From Dipteris shenzhenensis (taxonomy: Eukaryota; Polypodiophyta; Polypodiopsida; Gleicheniales), in NCBI GenBank assembly GCA_047967505.1, contig CM106539.1: a stretch of DNA of 64,000 bases. One strand, 5' to 3'. This document shows, piece by piece, positions 22,201-33,806 of the stretch. Made by a program: the position numbers and the translations under genes. The notes beneath the pieces are model-generated. The model made no database searches, had not been told where the DNA came from, and was given only the letters and a program-made list of their open reading frames with translations. Numbering within the stretch: the first letter of the stretch is position 1; the number at the start of each line of letters is the position of its first letter.

Positions 22201-25156
22201 AGAAAAATTATTTGTAAGTCACAAGGATGGATCTTGCTATTATGTGTACTAGATGATCAATATGGTATTGGACAATACATTGAAGCAAACCCAATGAAGC
22301 AAGCATGCAAACACCTGAGAAAATTGTGAACATGTACATGTTCTCATCAAACACATTATGGGAACATGGATAAAAGGAATCTGAGATTGGGTTGAAATGG
22401 TAGTAGATTCTCCATTGGAACTACCGATTAAAACTTGATTTGATCCGTGAAAAGGTCGTATGCAATGATTTTAGTCATGAATGGTTAGATCATAGGCAAG
22501 TTTATGTGTTTCTAGTTCTAAGTTCTACCTAAACCATTTAAAATTCATGTATAAATAAAAATAGAATTGCCATCACACTGATTTTCATAACCCACCCAAA
22601 TCAAAGATCGGGTAGAGCAATAGCACCATAATCACACATCTAAGCATTTAGTATGAGACCACCATATTGACACTTTCCTACCCCAACCAATTCAAGGATT
22701 GGGCACAACGGCCACACGTCATCATGGAAACCCTACACCAATGCAACAATCACAACAATTTTTGTACCCCTTAAAACTGGAGATTAAATAAAGGAACGGC
22801 ACCAAAATCACATCTCTAAGCACCTAAAACACATACAAAATAACATTAATGAGACCACCATAGTGAAGCTTTCCTACCCCACCAAATTCAAGTTTGGGCA
22901 AAGCAGCCATGCCATCATGGCAATGCCATCCTAGAAGCCCAAAACCAGTGTGAGAGACTTACTAAGTACGCTCTCTAATGGCCAAATATCAACAGGCACT
23001 CATAGACTATATAGAAAACATAGGTGCAATATAAGCACAAATACTAGCCATATATTATACCACTGGTATGAAGTTATCTACCAAATTCTTTATTGCCAAA
23101 TCATTGCAAAATACAATGTTATTTCTCACTACTCACATGACAACATAATCAAATTAGCTAATAACGTAAAGTTTTATGTGCTCATGTGATTTCAAAATCC
23201 CTATTTGTAAGTTGGATTCTAGACATTATTTCTAAAATAGACGTGAAACACACCCAGATGTAGGCTTTACTTCTAGTACACCCCCAAGCACGATGGTCAT
23301 TGTTCTAGCTAAAAACCTTCTATAGGTAACATCCTTCTATAGCTTGTACTCAATGAAAATCCTTCTCGACCTTTATTGTCTTTAGGTAAATCTCTCGCCA
23401 AATTGTTAAACCCACCCATGTTCATAAAGTAAACAAAAATGGATTCGACTTCCAATAGTTTCAAGTGGTAAATATATTGGATTAAGGAGATCAAGGGATG
23501 ATGTTCTAGGACAAAGTTACATAAGCATTGATTTGGAACATTTCTCATGGAATCATAGATTTTTAAGGGTGGAATCATGACTGCTAGAGGGAGAATTAGG
23601 ATTGTCTAGTAATCTAGGCTCATTAGACTATGGTGTTTTCAAAATTGAGGTCTTCTCATGCACTGCTTTTAAATCCATCTTAAGTGTTGCTCCAGCTTAT
23701 CTATATACAAAGTTTGTTTTTCCTCTAAACCATGCATAGCTTGGGGTTACTAAAATAAGATGAAAGTGCCAAGAATTGTTTCTAGAACTATAGGCAAAAT
23801 AGGTGGCCAAAACATTACACCGTTCCTATTCTAGAATCTAGAGGCATAAGAGTGCAATCACCATTCTTCTAAGCTATACTACTAGTTGCTTATACTTTCT
23901 ATGTCAAGATGGATATTACAAGCTTGGAATACTTGATTTTAAACTTCATCTATCAATAATAAGCATTTATCCATTTATATTCAAACACTTGACATATCAG
24001 ATATAAATGCATCCATAACTCTTCATATTCTTTCACTAACTATTGTGACCATCGCTCAACAATTTAGCGTATTGTTGAAGTATTCCACCACTATATTGTC
24101 CTAATGAAGGGATTGTGATGATTTCTCCATCTACTAAAATGTGTCTGCCAATAAAATGCATTAATTTCTCTTATTTTTATTGATATTATTTATCTTTCAT
24201 TATAGATAAAGGCATAGTTATCCAAAAAGTTGTTGACACTCATGTGCTCTTTTTTATAATAATATGTTGTCATATAGTTGGGGGAGTCAACTATTAAAGG
24301 AAGCTGTTTGTTAGTGTTGGGTAGATTTGTTTCTTTCCAATTGAAAATATTAGAGGTAATTTCATGATCCCTCAATTAGGGCATTGGCTTGAAAAGACAT
24401 TGTGACAAAACCTTGCATCTAGCAAATCTAGGTGCTTTGTGGCATTTCTATTTGAGTTGATGCAGATGTTGAGCTTAGTGGATCTCAATACAAAATGATT
24501 AGCTATACTCGAATTGAGTTTCACATCAAAGTCCATATTCTTTTACAATTTACTTGGCCTACAAGATGTTGCATTAAGTTGCTCGACACCTAGAGAATCG
24601 GTTGCAATACTTGATGTGTTAGCTCACAACTTGCTTGAAGATCATAACCAATATTGGGTATAGATAATGTATTTGGCCTCCAAATCAATTTCTTATAGAA
24701 AAGTAACCTAGAATTGAATTTTGGTAGCTATCCATCATGCACTACTAGGGAAAAAAAGTGATGATTAAATCACTCTACTAATAGGAGGCAAGGATTCTCC
24801 TCCTCTACCATAAGGGTTAGTACCATATAATCTCCATCTCATCACAAGGAAATGTATTTGTGGGAACATTGGATAGGGAACATGCTTGTGCCCCTAATCA
24901 AAACGATGCTTGATCCCTAGAACTTGATCAAGTGTTGCAATGAAAGCATCCATTCTATGTGTTGAGGGTCCTCATGGATCAACGTCCTTGGGATCTTTCC
25001 TTCTCAATAATTTGGCTGGGAGTCCATCAGGGAATTACAAAGACTTCACTCAAAGCAATTGTAGTGCCACAAATGTTGAGATATGTCTTCTGAAACCGCC
25101 TAATTCCTCTAGCTTAGTGAATAAGGTTCTAATATGGGCATTGATGAGCTCAAACT
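19247..25156. other. Long AT-rich intergenic stretch with small tandem duplications
   Basis: No gene recognised. Local repeats: a 41-44 bp tandem pair near 19,990-20,070 (TTTTGGAGAGTTCA, GAAATGTGTGTTGAT); a triple repeat at 21,449-21,665 around GCTAGCCCTAAACCTCTTCT and AAGATATCTACCCTTGTAAAA; and an imperfect pair of about 200 bp at 22,620-22,730 and 22,795-22,920 (GAGACCACCATA, CTTTCCTACCCCA). Open frames are all under 105 codons and featureless. Confidence 0.5.
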
Positions 25157-25392
25157 CTTGGGGGGGTCACTATGTATTAAACCTCTATAGCATGTGCACT
25201 CAAGCCCTATTTTTAAAACCCTTATTTGTAAATTATCATGAATAAAACACACCCTTTTTCTATTCAATCTATGAATACCCCCTTTATTTAAACACTTGCA
25301 TATGTGAAAAATGTGTTAAAAGGGGGTTTTTTAAATACTCCTTCTATTGAACCCACATGCTATGTTTACATATTTATGAGTGACGCCCTCAA
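25157..25392. mobile_element. MITE-like inverted-repeat element, copy 3 (best-preserved ends)
   Basis: The left end CTTGGGGGGGTCACTATG and ATAGCATGTGCACTCAAG pair with the right end, reverse-complemented: TTGAGGGCGTCACT, ATAGCATGTGGGTTCAA. The flanks GCTCAAACT (25,148-25,156) and GCTCAAATT (25,393-25,401) are a 9 bp target-site duplication with one mismatch. The 9 bp size points to the Mutator group. The interior has AAAACCCT and GGGGGTTTTTTAAA words and no coding capacity. A solitary related end lies near 25,577-25,605. Confidence 0.75.
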
Positions 25393-27074
25393 GCTCAAAT
25401 TGCCTATGAAATGCTCAAGAATATGTTATTGTATTGCAACACTTGAGTTTTTATTTGGAATACGATGAGAATCACTTTTCAATATCGATAATGCCTTGAC
25501 TAGTAATGTGTTATAATCATCCACATAAATATTCAAGGCTTATCTAATGGCTTGATGGCTTTAAAATAAATTCAAGCCTCAGGGGTCATTATGTAAAAAC
25601 CCCATTTCAATAAGACTATATGATGTTGAAAAGTGTGCATACTTTTAGAGACTAGTCTTTTTTAAGGTTACTTTTTCTATACTTTATTTTGTATTATTGT
25701 CTATAACCTCAAAAGAACCTGGCACTTCCTCCTTCATTCATAGTTTTTGAAATTTTTAATGGTGTTAGAACCTACATGCTTGGTCTTATATCCCCATCCA
25801 TCTACATTTTGCTCTCACATCTAAAGCTTGAAGTATATGATTTCGTAACATGTTGAGTGGTGTGTTCTTACGTGCAATCCTAAAAAGACATTCTTCAACA
25901 TTTCACTTGGTCAATGATCTCTATTCCTTGACTGATGACACCATTAACCAAGGAAAATTAGGTCTTGGTTTTATATCCCCATTAATCTACTTTTTCCTCT
26001 CACATCTAAAGCTTGAAGTATATGATTTTGTAACATGTTGAGCAGTCTTCAATTAGGTGATGAACTCATTAACCAAGCCATGGCTTGCCTAGGGACTCAT
26101 CGAAGTTACTGCTTCGCCACTATGATAATTGATCAATAAAATTCTTGGATAGTTATTTTATCAACCAAGCAATATCTTGTTGATAGTTGCAATGAATTCT
26201 TTTATAATTGCACATTTTGTTTTGTATTTGTGTGGAATATCTTCTTTTATAGTTAATGAGACTTTGTGAACTTTGTGTCTTTTGGGAGTATTTTCTTTAT
26301 TTTGACCCCTTGATGATGTCATCAAGTAAGTAATTTTCAAATAATACATAATGGTTCATGTTATAATTTAATATTTTAGTAGAACTATAAGTTAGTTAAT
26401 TCTTCTTTTTTTTTTAATTAGCTAAAATTGATTCATCTTTTTGCTAAAACCTTATGATTTTTTTTCCTTTTGGAGAGTTGGAACTCTATTTACCATGTGG
26501 GTTTTTGTCTTTTGCTAGTGATAAAGACATTTCGAATACTTTGGTCTGAAGTTGTGATTACTTAAGTGTAATATAAATGAGAAGGTTTTGATTACTGAAG
26601 TGTAATATAAATGAGAAGGTTTTGCACAAGGAATTTCCAAGGGATTTAAATCATTCAATTTAAAATGCTGATGTATATCAATTCAATTGATTTTAAAGAA
26701 ACAAATATTGTTTAAAAAATTGCTTCATAAAAGGATATTTTCTTTGGTGTTTGGTGGAGTGCTATTCTAATATACTTTGTTAACTACCATATCATATACA
26801 TTATAGTTGGTCATAAAAGCATGAATTTTTAATGTTTTAAATTGTTTAATTAATGAAGAACATTTAAATCGTTGTCCTTGCATTATTAAAAAAGTTTATC
26901 CTTTTTCATGATCGTTTTGTTAATTTTCTTATTAGGGAGATCCTTTTATGTATATGTAGATAATTGAATACAACTTTATCGAAACCACTTATGTTTAATA
27001 ATGATGTTGTTTTGTATATCTTATTCATATGGTGGCTCTTTTAGGAAACCTCAAATTATTTTTTTAGTAGAACT
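25393..27074. other. AT-rich intergenic DNA with two small duplications
   Basis: An imperfect direct pair of about 80 bp at 25,780-25,858 and 25,963-26,043 shares CATCTAAAGCTTGAAGTATA and GTAACATGTTGAG. A 36 bp tandem pair at about 26,553-26,625 contains GTGTAATATAAATGAGAAGG. No coding signal. Confidence 0.55.
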
Positions 27075-27437
27075 TGTTGGAAAAGGCAAACCATTGCATG
27101 GGGTGATTGAGTCTAGATGGCATGTGGACATTGCAAGGAGCCTAAGCTTTGCATGTACTTAGGATAAGGTGCAAGATTATAGATGGGGTGTCTCCTAGAT
27201 TCCTGCATGTGATGTTTGGCTGTAGCTACACGCATGGATCTCCTCTTTAAGATGGAGCGGTTAGAGGTTCACAGGATAGAGTAAGCTTTATAGGTTTAGC
27301 ATGATGCTTTTTTGTTTGTAATAAATAATCCTCCTACAAGCCATGACATTGTAGGGATGCAGAGGATTAGTGCATGTAGAAGCTTTGATCTCATATTTCT
27401 TTACATGCAATGAAGGAATGATTTCATAGATTATCTG
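27075..27437 (+). repeat. Left LTR of the deleted copia element
   Basis: It starts TGTTGGAAAAGGC and matches the right LTR through TTTGATCTCATATTTC and the following TTATCT, where the internal deletion begins. Its own 3' end and the primer-binding site are missing. Confidence 0.8.
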
Positions 27438-27610
27438 TGGCAAGAAAGGCCACAAAGAAGAGTTTTGTTTCAAAAGCAGAATTAAACTAGAAAAAAGAAC
27501 AAAGATGGTGGCAAAAGCAAAGATTATGCACATGCTATTACTGAGGAGTTTGCAGGTCCGAGTTCAATCACGATGACTGGGTTTTTTAGCTCAGCAATAT
27601 AGTAGAGTCC
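27436..27610 (+). pseudogene. gag zinc-knuckle remnant
   Basis: The plus frame reads ICGKKGHKEEFCFKSRIK, the last three ligands of a C-x2-C-x4-H-x4-C knuckle. It then continues with an unassigned DYAHAITEEFAGPSSITMTG-like segment ending in tandem TAG stops near 27,600. Confidence 0.7.
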
Positions 27611-27874
27611 ATATAAATAAAGGCTTCCTATGAGCTCTGAGAACCATTACCATGTGTTGGTTGCTAAGCTGCATTTCCACCTTTGGTAGAAGATAGTGTT
27701 TTATTAAAGCCCACTTTGGCATCTTTATCACTTGTTTTTGTGATTGAAGAATCCTTGAGGTCCACTTTCTTTTCATCCTTGTTGTGGAGAACTTTCTGCT
27801 TGTGACTCCAAAGATTGGATAGAACTTTCACTACTCGATTGTTTTGTTTCCCCCCTGCTTCAATTTCAAGGGGG

Positions 27875-28274
27875 TGTTGGAAAAGACAAACCATTGCATA
27901 GCATGATTGAGTCCAGATGGCATGTGGATGTTGCATGAAGAATAAACTTTGCATGTGCATAGGATAAGGTGCGAGATTACAGCATGGGGCATCTCCTAGA
28001 TTCCTGCACATGATGTATGGTAGTAGACATCTACATAATGCTTATCCTGTGATCAGGGTGGATCTCCTCTCTAAGGATTTAATATGGCATGGTGTAGAGG
28101 TTTACAGGATAGAGCAAGCTTCATAGGTTTAGCATGATGCTTTTTGTTTGTAATCACAATAATCCTTCTACAAGTCCTGTAGTAGGGATTCCGAGGATCA
28201 ATGCATGTAGAAGCTTTGATCTCAGATTTCTTTACATGTAGTAAAGAAATGAACTATTTGTAGTTTATCTAGCA
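27875..28274 (+). repeat. Right LTR of the deleted copia element
   Basis: It starts TGTTGGAAAAGAC directly after the polypurine tract and ends near TTATCTAGCA. It is about 400 bp and about 35 bp longer than the left copy because of small insertions in its middle. Confidence 0.8.
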
Positions 28275-28504
28275 ACTTGTAGTAGAATTCACATTTCATT
28301 TTGTTACTCTTTGTTATTTTGTATGTAGAGAATAGCTAGGTTTTACATAAAATTTCTCTTGATTGAGAGGATTTTTTCTTCCAAAGCTATTGCCATCCTG
28401 TGATAGCTAAAAAATTGATCAAACTCAAAGAAGAAATAAGGTTAGCGACTATTTATAATATGTTTGGTATAGCTTTCTTTTATCTTCAAACATTTAACAA
28501 TTAT

Positions 28505-28661
28505 TCGAGGGAGTTCACTAAGTAATATGTAAGATAGCACATGAGTTCACTAGAGCGGGCTTTCTTTCTTATGGAGTAAATATACATATAAAAGGGGTAC
28601 TAAAAAATCCTCATGTCGAACACATGTGATGTAGTGGGGTTTTTACATAGTGAATGCCTCA
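28505..28661. mobile_element. MITE-like inverted-repeat element, copy 4 (short)
   Basis: The left end (TCGAGGGAGTTCACTAAGTA, GATAGCACATGAGTTCAC) and the right end (reverse complement TGAGGCATTCACTATGTAAA, CACATGTGTTCGAC) are the family termini. The interior is shortened to about 60 bp. Confidence 0.6.
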
Positions 28662-29432
28662 GATATATTATCAACTTCTAAGGTGAAGCTGCAGGATGTG
28701 GAGATTGGAAACGAGGAAAATTAAGGAGGTGCAAATCAAAATTAAGTCCCATCAGAACTATTCTTACTACCCATGCAAAGACAATAATATGGAACATACT
28801 AGTACTCAAGGAGAGAAAAGAGCTGCTAGTGCTTAAGAGTTGAGAACACCTTCAATTGGTCAAGAGTTAAGGTCACTATCTTGTATAAGAAGTCTTTGTT
28901 GAATTCAATAGATTCGTGAATTATTCTATTTAATTCATCATTAAAAACTCCAATCCATGTAACATGTATTCATATTTTCACTATTAATCATTTAAGAAAG
29001 GTGTGGAATTGACTTAAGTAGTGTTGCAATTAAAGGAGATTTACTAGATCATTGCTGATTAGAAGTCACCCCTTTATATATTTGTGAAATCTTTAGCTTT
29101 ACTAGCCATATTCTTGTGGAGGTCACAGTGTTACAAGTTTACCCAAATGTAAAGTTTATTAGGTCATTATTGAGTGGAGGTGACCGTTCTATAAAAAAGT
29201 CTAAACTAAGTTGACTATCTTTTTTGATCTTGCATTTCATTGGCCAAATTCTTGTAGGCACTAATTCTAGTGTGAAAGAAGTATGTGATTGCCATTACTT
29301 TGGAGTTCCAAGTGGAGATATTCTTGTGTATCTACTTGTACTAGGTAAAATATATTTTGATCCATTAATTTTTTACTTTATAGGTAGAGAAGGTGGTTCC
29401 TTTTCCTCTTTTGATGCCAAAAGACTCTAGTG
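28662..29432. other. Intergenic DNA, nothing recognised
   Basis: AT-rich sequence with one 68-codon frame and no motifs. A loosely repeated phrase (TAAAGGAGATTTACTAGATC and AAAGTTTATTAGGTCATTA) occurs around 29,030-29,180. Confidence 0.5.
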
Positions 29433-29669
29433 CTAGAGGGATTAACCTGGTAAGAACCCTGCATAGCAAGTGCATTCAAGGGACTAACATAGATACTCTT
29501 TTTTAGGTATTTTATCCTAATCCTTCAATACTTTCTTTAACTTTCTAAAATTCCATTTTGAATTCCCTTATGTTAGCATAATTCTATAAAAAATGTGTAA
29601 TTTTTTTAAATTAAAAAACCCCTTTTGTGCTATCTTACTTATTCCTTAATGTACCTACCACCACCCAAG
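29433..29669. mobile_element. MITE-like inverted-repeat element, copy 5
   Basis: The left end CTAGAGGGATTAACCTGG with CATAGCAAGTGCATTCAAG and the right end (reverse complement CTTGGGTGGTGG, AGATAGCACAAAAGGGG) match the family. AT-rich interior, no genes. The target duplication is unclear. Confidence 0.6.
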
Positions 29670-31589
29670 CACTTGTGGTGCTCTCATATTGGATATAGAG
29701 ATGGAGAAGTTGCCTCTATTCTTATTTTTGAAGCTATGTATTGGGAAGGATACTTTTATTTGTGTTGATGGTGGTTCAATTCCTTCTGTGGCAAATGCTT
29801 TGTTGTAGTAGATGAAGTAGCATGTATTTTGGTTGTCGGTGGCTTGGTTTCTCTTGTGGAGCTAGTTTTGTTACATTGAGTGATGGAGTTCATGTTTCTA
29901 TTGTTGATGGTTGTTTTATTTCCTCTATGATCTAGCTTTAAATGAGATTCTATGTCAATTGTAGTTGGTGCTATTGCATTCAATCTTTGGGAAGTGATCA
30001 TGCTCCTAGTATCTAGTTCCTTGAGGTAGATCTTTAGCTATAAAAGGATGTCACTATGAGGAGAACGAGCCATATAGTTTGATGAAAGATCTAGGGACTA
30101 GGAAATATTTCTATGCATGAAGAGTTGTGAATGGTTTGGATGTGATTATTTCTATGTAGAAGTTGGAGCTCTACATGATGAGTGAGATGTTGTAATGGTT
30201 CTTGCTTTAGCTTGTATGTCACCAGGGGGAATGAGCCATTATAGTTTGTGAAGGATCTATGGGCTAGGGAATAGTTTGATGCATGCAGGGTTCTAAAGGG
30301 TTTGGAATGTGAATATTTCTATTTAGAAGTTAGAGATCTATGTGATGAACAAGATGTTGTACAATATATGAAGCATCATGTGTTTTGGTTGTTGATAAAG
30401 CACATGCCTTTGAGAAGTAAAGCAACAAAACGAGTCTTCTAGGAAACATTTAGTTGATGATGTTGGAGGCTTTTTTGTATTCTTGTTTGAGTTCTGAGTG
30501 TGATATTTTGTGTACTTCAAGAAGTTGATAAAGCACATGCCTTTGAGAAGTAGGAATCTTGTTTAGCTAATGATGTTGCCTGAGGTAGAGCTAAGTTGGT
30601 ATTGGTGTCCCTCATTTTTTAAATTCCAGATTTGTCACTTTTGGTTATATGAAATGTATATTACATGTCTATATATCTAAAAGCAAGGGTGCCATGTGGC
30701 GAGCAAAGGAGATCATTCACGCTTCACTCTTAGCCATTCCATGAAGCATGCCCTATGTGCCTCCCCACCCACTGCTATAACAGTATGTGTTATTAAATAT
30801 TTACTAAACAAAGGAAGTAGTGGTAGTGGGATTCAAGATTGCGCACAATGGCTTATACAAAGGTTTTGTGTGGAGCAGACTTCTGCCTGCTTATTTTCAA
30901 GGCTTGGATATAAAATACTGTCATTTCTCCCCTCTCTGAAGTGGTTACGTTTATGCCCATCATTCGTCTTAGTGTTTGCAACATAGAGAATGGTTTTTGT
31001 TATTGCGTAGCCATTTGGATGGGGTATGGAGTCCTTTCCTATGGATTTGGATTTATGCACTCATGGGCTTGAATGTCCATCACAAGCTACCTTAAACATG
31101 GAGCTATCAATGAAACTTAAAACAAAGAGAACAGATCAGCAACAAAGGAGAGGTCAAATGAGGCAACAGGCTAAGAGAAAGTAAGTAAACAAGCAAAGAG
31201 TGAGAACATATTAAAGCAAGTAGCGAGTAGATCTAGTAACAAGAAAGCAAAGGGGTGGTGACAAAAATGAGCATACATTGCACCTCAATTAAGTTCCATA
31301 GTTGGAGCTCATCAACAAGCTCGAATACTTCAACCAGATGCCATAGATGGAGCTCATTATAGCTTTGGTTAGCAAAAGTTTCTAGAAAGCATGGCAAGTA
31401 TCTACTAGGCACAAAAAGCTGTTGGTTCTTTTTCGAGACTAGCCTAGATCTCTTGCATATAAGTGATCTTTTAATTTTAAAAGACGTGTGACATGTAGAA
31501 TTTATTTTTGGGTTGATGGTGGTCTCCGGTTTCCATGGGTGATAGATTAGCCAAGAAGCATTTGTCTCCAGCTGAGTAAACTACTACTA
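29670..31589. other. Intergenic DNA with an imperfect 150 bp direct duplication
   Basis: The segments 30,053-30,193 and 30,220-30,362 are related (GAGCCAT, TATAGTTTG, GGATCTA, ATTTCTAT, TAGAAGTT). GTTGATAAAGCACATGCCTT occurs at about 30,391 and again at 30,525. No recognisable coding sequence. Confidence 0.5.
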
Positions 31590-31750
31590 ACCCACACTTA
31601 AACCTCCTCTCCTTCCCTGGTATTGGGTCTCTTTTCCTTTGCATTAGCAACATTCCAGATTCCCTTTTTCATGAGAATAAATTTCAGTTTGGTCTACCAA
31701 GTATGAAAACCCTCTCCCTCAAACTTATCTATCTTGGTTTTGGAGGCCAT
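31590..31750 (-). pseudogene. copia gag N-terminus fragment
   Basis: From the ATG at 31,750 on minus: MASKTKIDKFEGEGFHTW, a TAG stop (31,694-31,696), then TKLKFILMKKGIWNV. This is the conserved copia gag start, in which a Trp and a following Lys-rich helix are hallmarks. The stop replaces a codon in the W-x-x-K-L-K motif. The protein trails off after about 50 codons. Confidence 0.8.
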
Positions 31751-32464
31751 AGGGAAGGTCTTACCACTGATGTGGCAGTGTCTAGTCCCTTGCAAAGATA
31801 GCAATCAATTCAAAATATATCATAAATGCATCATGAGCATTTACCAAAGATCACTTTCAATGGTCAAACATCCAAAAGCCCAAAGATAATTGAGATAATG
31901 ATGAAGCTTTCTAGCACTTAAAAATATTAAATCATTCACATTAGAAGAAAATCACTGTTACCCCCAAATTGAATAGTTTGAAGTTGGAGGGTGCAATTGA
32001 AGCTATATAAGCAAATAATGAAGGGGATTTTGCTATGCAATGAAAGATATACTGCTAGAGAAGAACCAGTACCAAGCTTGGGCAAAATGTCACGCCAAGT
32101 CTCCATAGCCAGAAGCTCAAAAGTCAATTGGTTTTTTCATCATTACACCTCAAATACTGGAGCATTTGCCTTCATATTTGAACTGTAGATAGCTGTTGGT
32201 GTTGCCTAGCCTCGCCTAGGAATCGCATTACATGAAATGGCACGGACTGTGTATTGTGTTAGCACGGGCTATAGGACTAGCTTCAGAAATCCTCCAAGGT
32301 GGGCATGCATCCTATTAAGGGGAAGCTACATCAAAAAGGACTCAGGCAATGGTCGCCTAGATTGGGAGAACCCAAGAAGGAAGATGGAAGAGAAAACTTC
32401 ATTTGGGGAAGATGAATCTAGGAGAATCTAGGGGAATCAAAGAGGACTCAAGGAGGGTGGACAC

Positions 32465-32477
32465 GGCTATGATACCA
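32465..32477 (-). promoter_or_regulatory. Primer-binding site, initiator Met-tRNA type
   Basis: On minus: TGGTATCATAGCC, one mismatch from the canonical TGGTATCAGAGCC, two bases from the LTR end. Confidence 0.75.
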
Positions 32478-32479
32478 CT

Positions 32480-32706
32480 TGACGGAACAATAGCAAGGAG
32501 ACAATGGAATGAAGCAAATGGAGATTGTTTATTCAAGAGTGGAGAGCCCAATATATAGGCACCAAGACACATCTAGTGAACATCATAGATGATGTCATAG
32601 TAGAAGCCACCAAGATTCTATAATCATGCCACCATATCTATGAATCTCTCAATCACACCTGGTCACACTAACCAAGACACAACCCTTGGTACACCCCATT
32701 ACATCA
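32480..32706 (-). repeat. LTR of the second copia relic
   Basis: It has TGA...TCA ends. On minus it carries a TATA box (CCTATATATTGGGC, near 32,546-32,560), followed downstream by a U5-like stretch with GAATAAACAATCTCC and ending TTCCGTCA next to the primer site. There is only one LTR, so the outer end is an estimate. Confidence 0.55.
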
Positions 32707-33647
32707 ATTTGTCCTTCATAAATACTATGGGAGATGAATCAATTCTTCATGCTGGAGTAGTAATGGAATATGCAATAGCTACTTACCAAATTGAAAAGGA
32801 GATTTATGAATGAATACCCAAAAAGTATGAGTGGGGAATGCTAGAGGATGTTCCCACAATCCAAAATTCCAAGTTTGCAGGTTTGTACTCTGAGGGATGT
32901 CTCACACATGCGAGAGGTAAGGTACCTTGTCAAAATCAAGTTCTTGGACTCTTAGTGATGCTCTTTATCTTGACCTTATAAAGTTTCATTTCATTTTCTT
33001 GTACTTCAAGTTTGATACTAATTTTAATTTTCTCACAAAAAAAAAAGCTACAATGATTGAGAAAATAGAAACAAGGGGAAAAGCCAAGGGAAAGTACTCT
33101 AGAACATAGAAATTTACGTGAAAATCACTAAACTTGCAACAAACAATCTAAATTTTTATGGAAAAATTCAATTATGTATACAAATTTCTATAATTGCATG
33201 AAAAACTTGAAATCACATGTTTGGAGAGGAAGATTTTAATGAACAGCTCAAGAAGAAACAATTTAATGCGAGAGTGGCATGGAGTTGTCACAAACTTTTG
33301 CTCTCATTTGGAAAGAAGCATAGGCACAAAGATCATATAACCATTTTGGCTTTGCCTCAAAGACAACAAGAAGATTCTTGATAACTTATGGCAAGATTGT
33401 TGGTTATTTGATTAGCTTTGAGATTCCAGTTTGTGCTTCCTAGTGGTGAACTAGGAAGTGATTTAATTAGTCAAATTTTGACAATTGATCCAAAGGGGGT
33501 CGGTCATTTGATTAGTGGATGTTCACTCCCCAGTAGGAAGTGATTTGCTCTTCTAGTAGAGCCTTATGTGTTCTGCTAGTAATGAATGATCTTGATCTCA
33601 TTCAGAGGAGCTATCCTCATGTTATCATGGTTTTGTTTCTTGGAACC
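32707..33647. other. Intergenic DNA, nothing recognised
   Basis: AT-rich with one 60-codon frame and no motifs. A phrase pair around 33,420-33,560 (TGATTAG, CTAGTGGTGAACTAGGAAGTG and CCAGTAGGAAGTGATTTG) suggests a small degenerate duplication. Confidence 0.5.
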
Positions 33648-33806
33648 CTAGTGCGTTCACTATATAAAAACCCAATATAGCACATGAGTGCATTCAAGGC
33701 ATATTTACATACCTTTATTATACCTCTTAAATATGTATATTTTCAATAATACTAAGAAAACCCGTTTTGTTGAATGTACGTGCTATCTGGGGATGCTTTT
33801 ATCAAA
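33648..33806. mobile_element. MITE-like inverted-repeat element, copy 6
   Basis: The left end CTAGTGCGTTCACTATATAA with ATATAGCACATGAGTGCATTC and the inner right repeat (reverse complement AGATAGCACGTACATTCAAC) are clear. The outer right end is not. A family-type right end stands alone near 34,090-34,118, so either a larger nested copy or a second partial copy is present. Confidence 0.5.

Larger units (their letters stand above)
27075..28274 (+). mobile_element. Copia-type LTR retrotransposon deleted to two LTRs and a fragment of interior
   Basis: Two direct repeats of 360-400 bp, both starting TGTTGGAAAAG, bracket about 440 bp. A polypurine tract (CAATTTCAAGGGGG) sits immediately before the second LTR, placing the element on the plus strand. 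The interior opens with a zinc-knuckle remnant. Everything from the 5' LTR end through most of gag, and then nearly all of pol, is gone. AACT stands before the first LTR (27,071-27,074) and overlaps the end of the second, a possible short target-site duplication. The two LTRs differ at many sites plus indels, so the insertion is old. Confidence 0.85.
31590..32706 (-). mobile_element. Second minus-strand copia relic: LTR, primer site, leader and gag start
   Basis: Read on minus: an LTR of about 227 bp (32,480-32,706), a primer-binding site differing by one base from the canonical one, an untranslated leader, and the N-terminal part of gag from 31,750. The remaining gag and pol are not visible to the left, so the element is truncated at about 31,590. 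It differs in sequence from the element at 1-3997. Confidence 0.75.
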
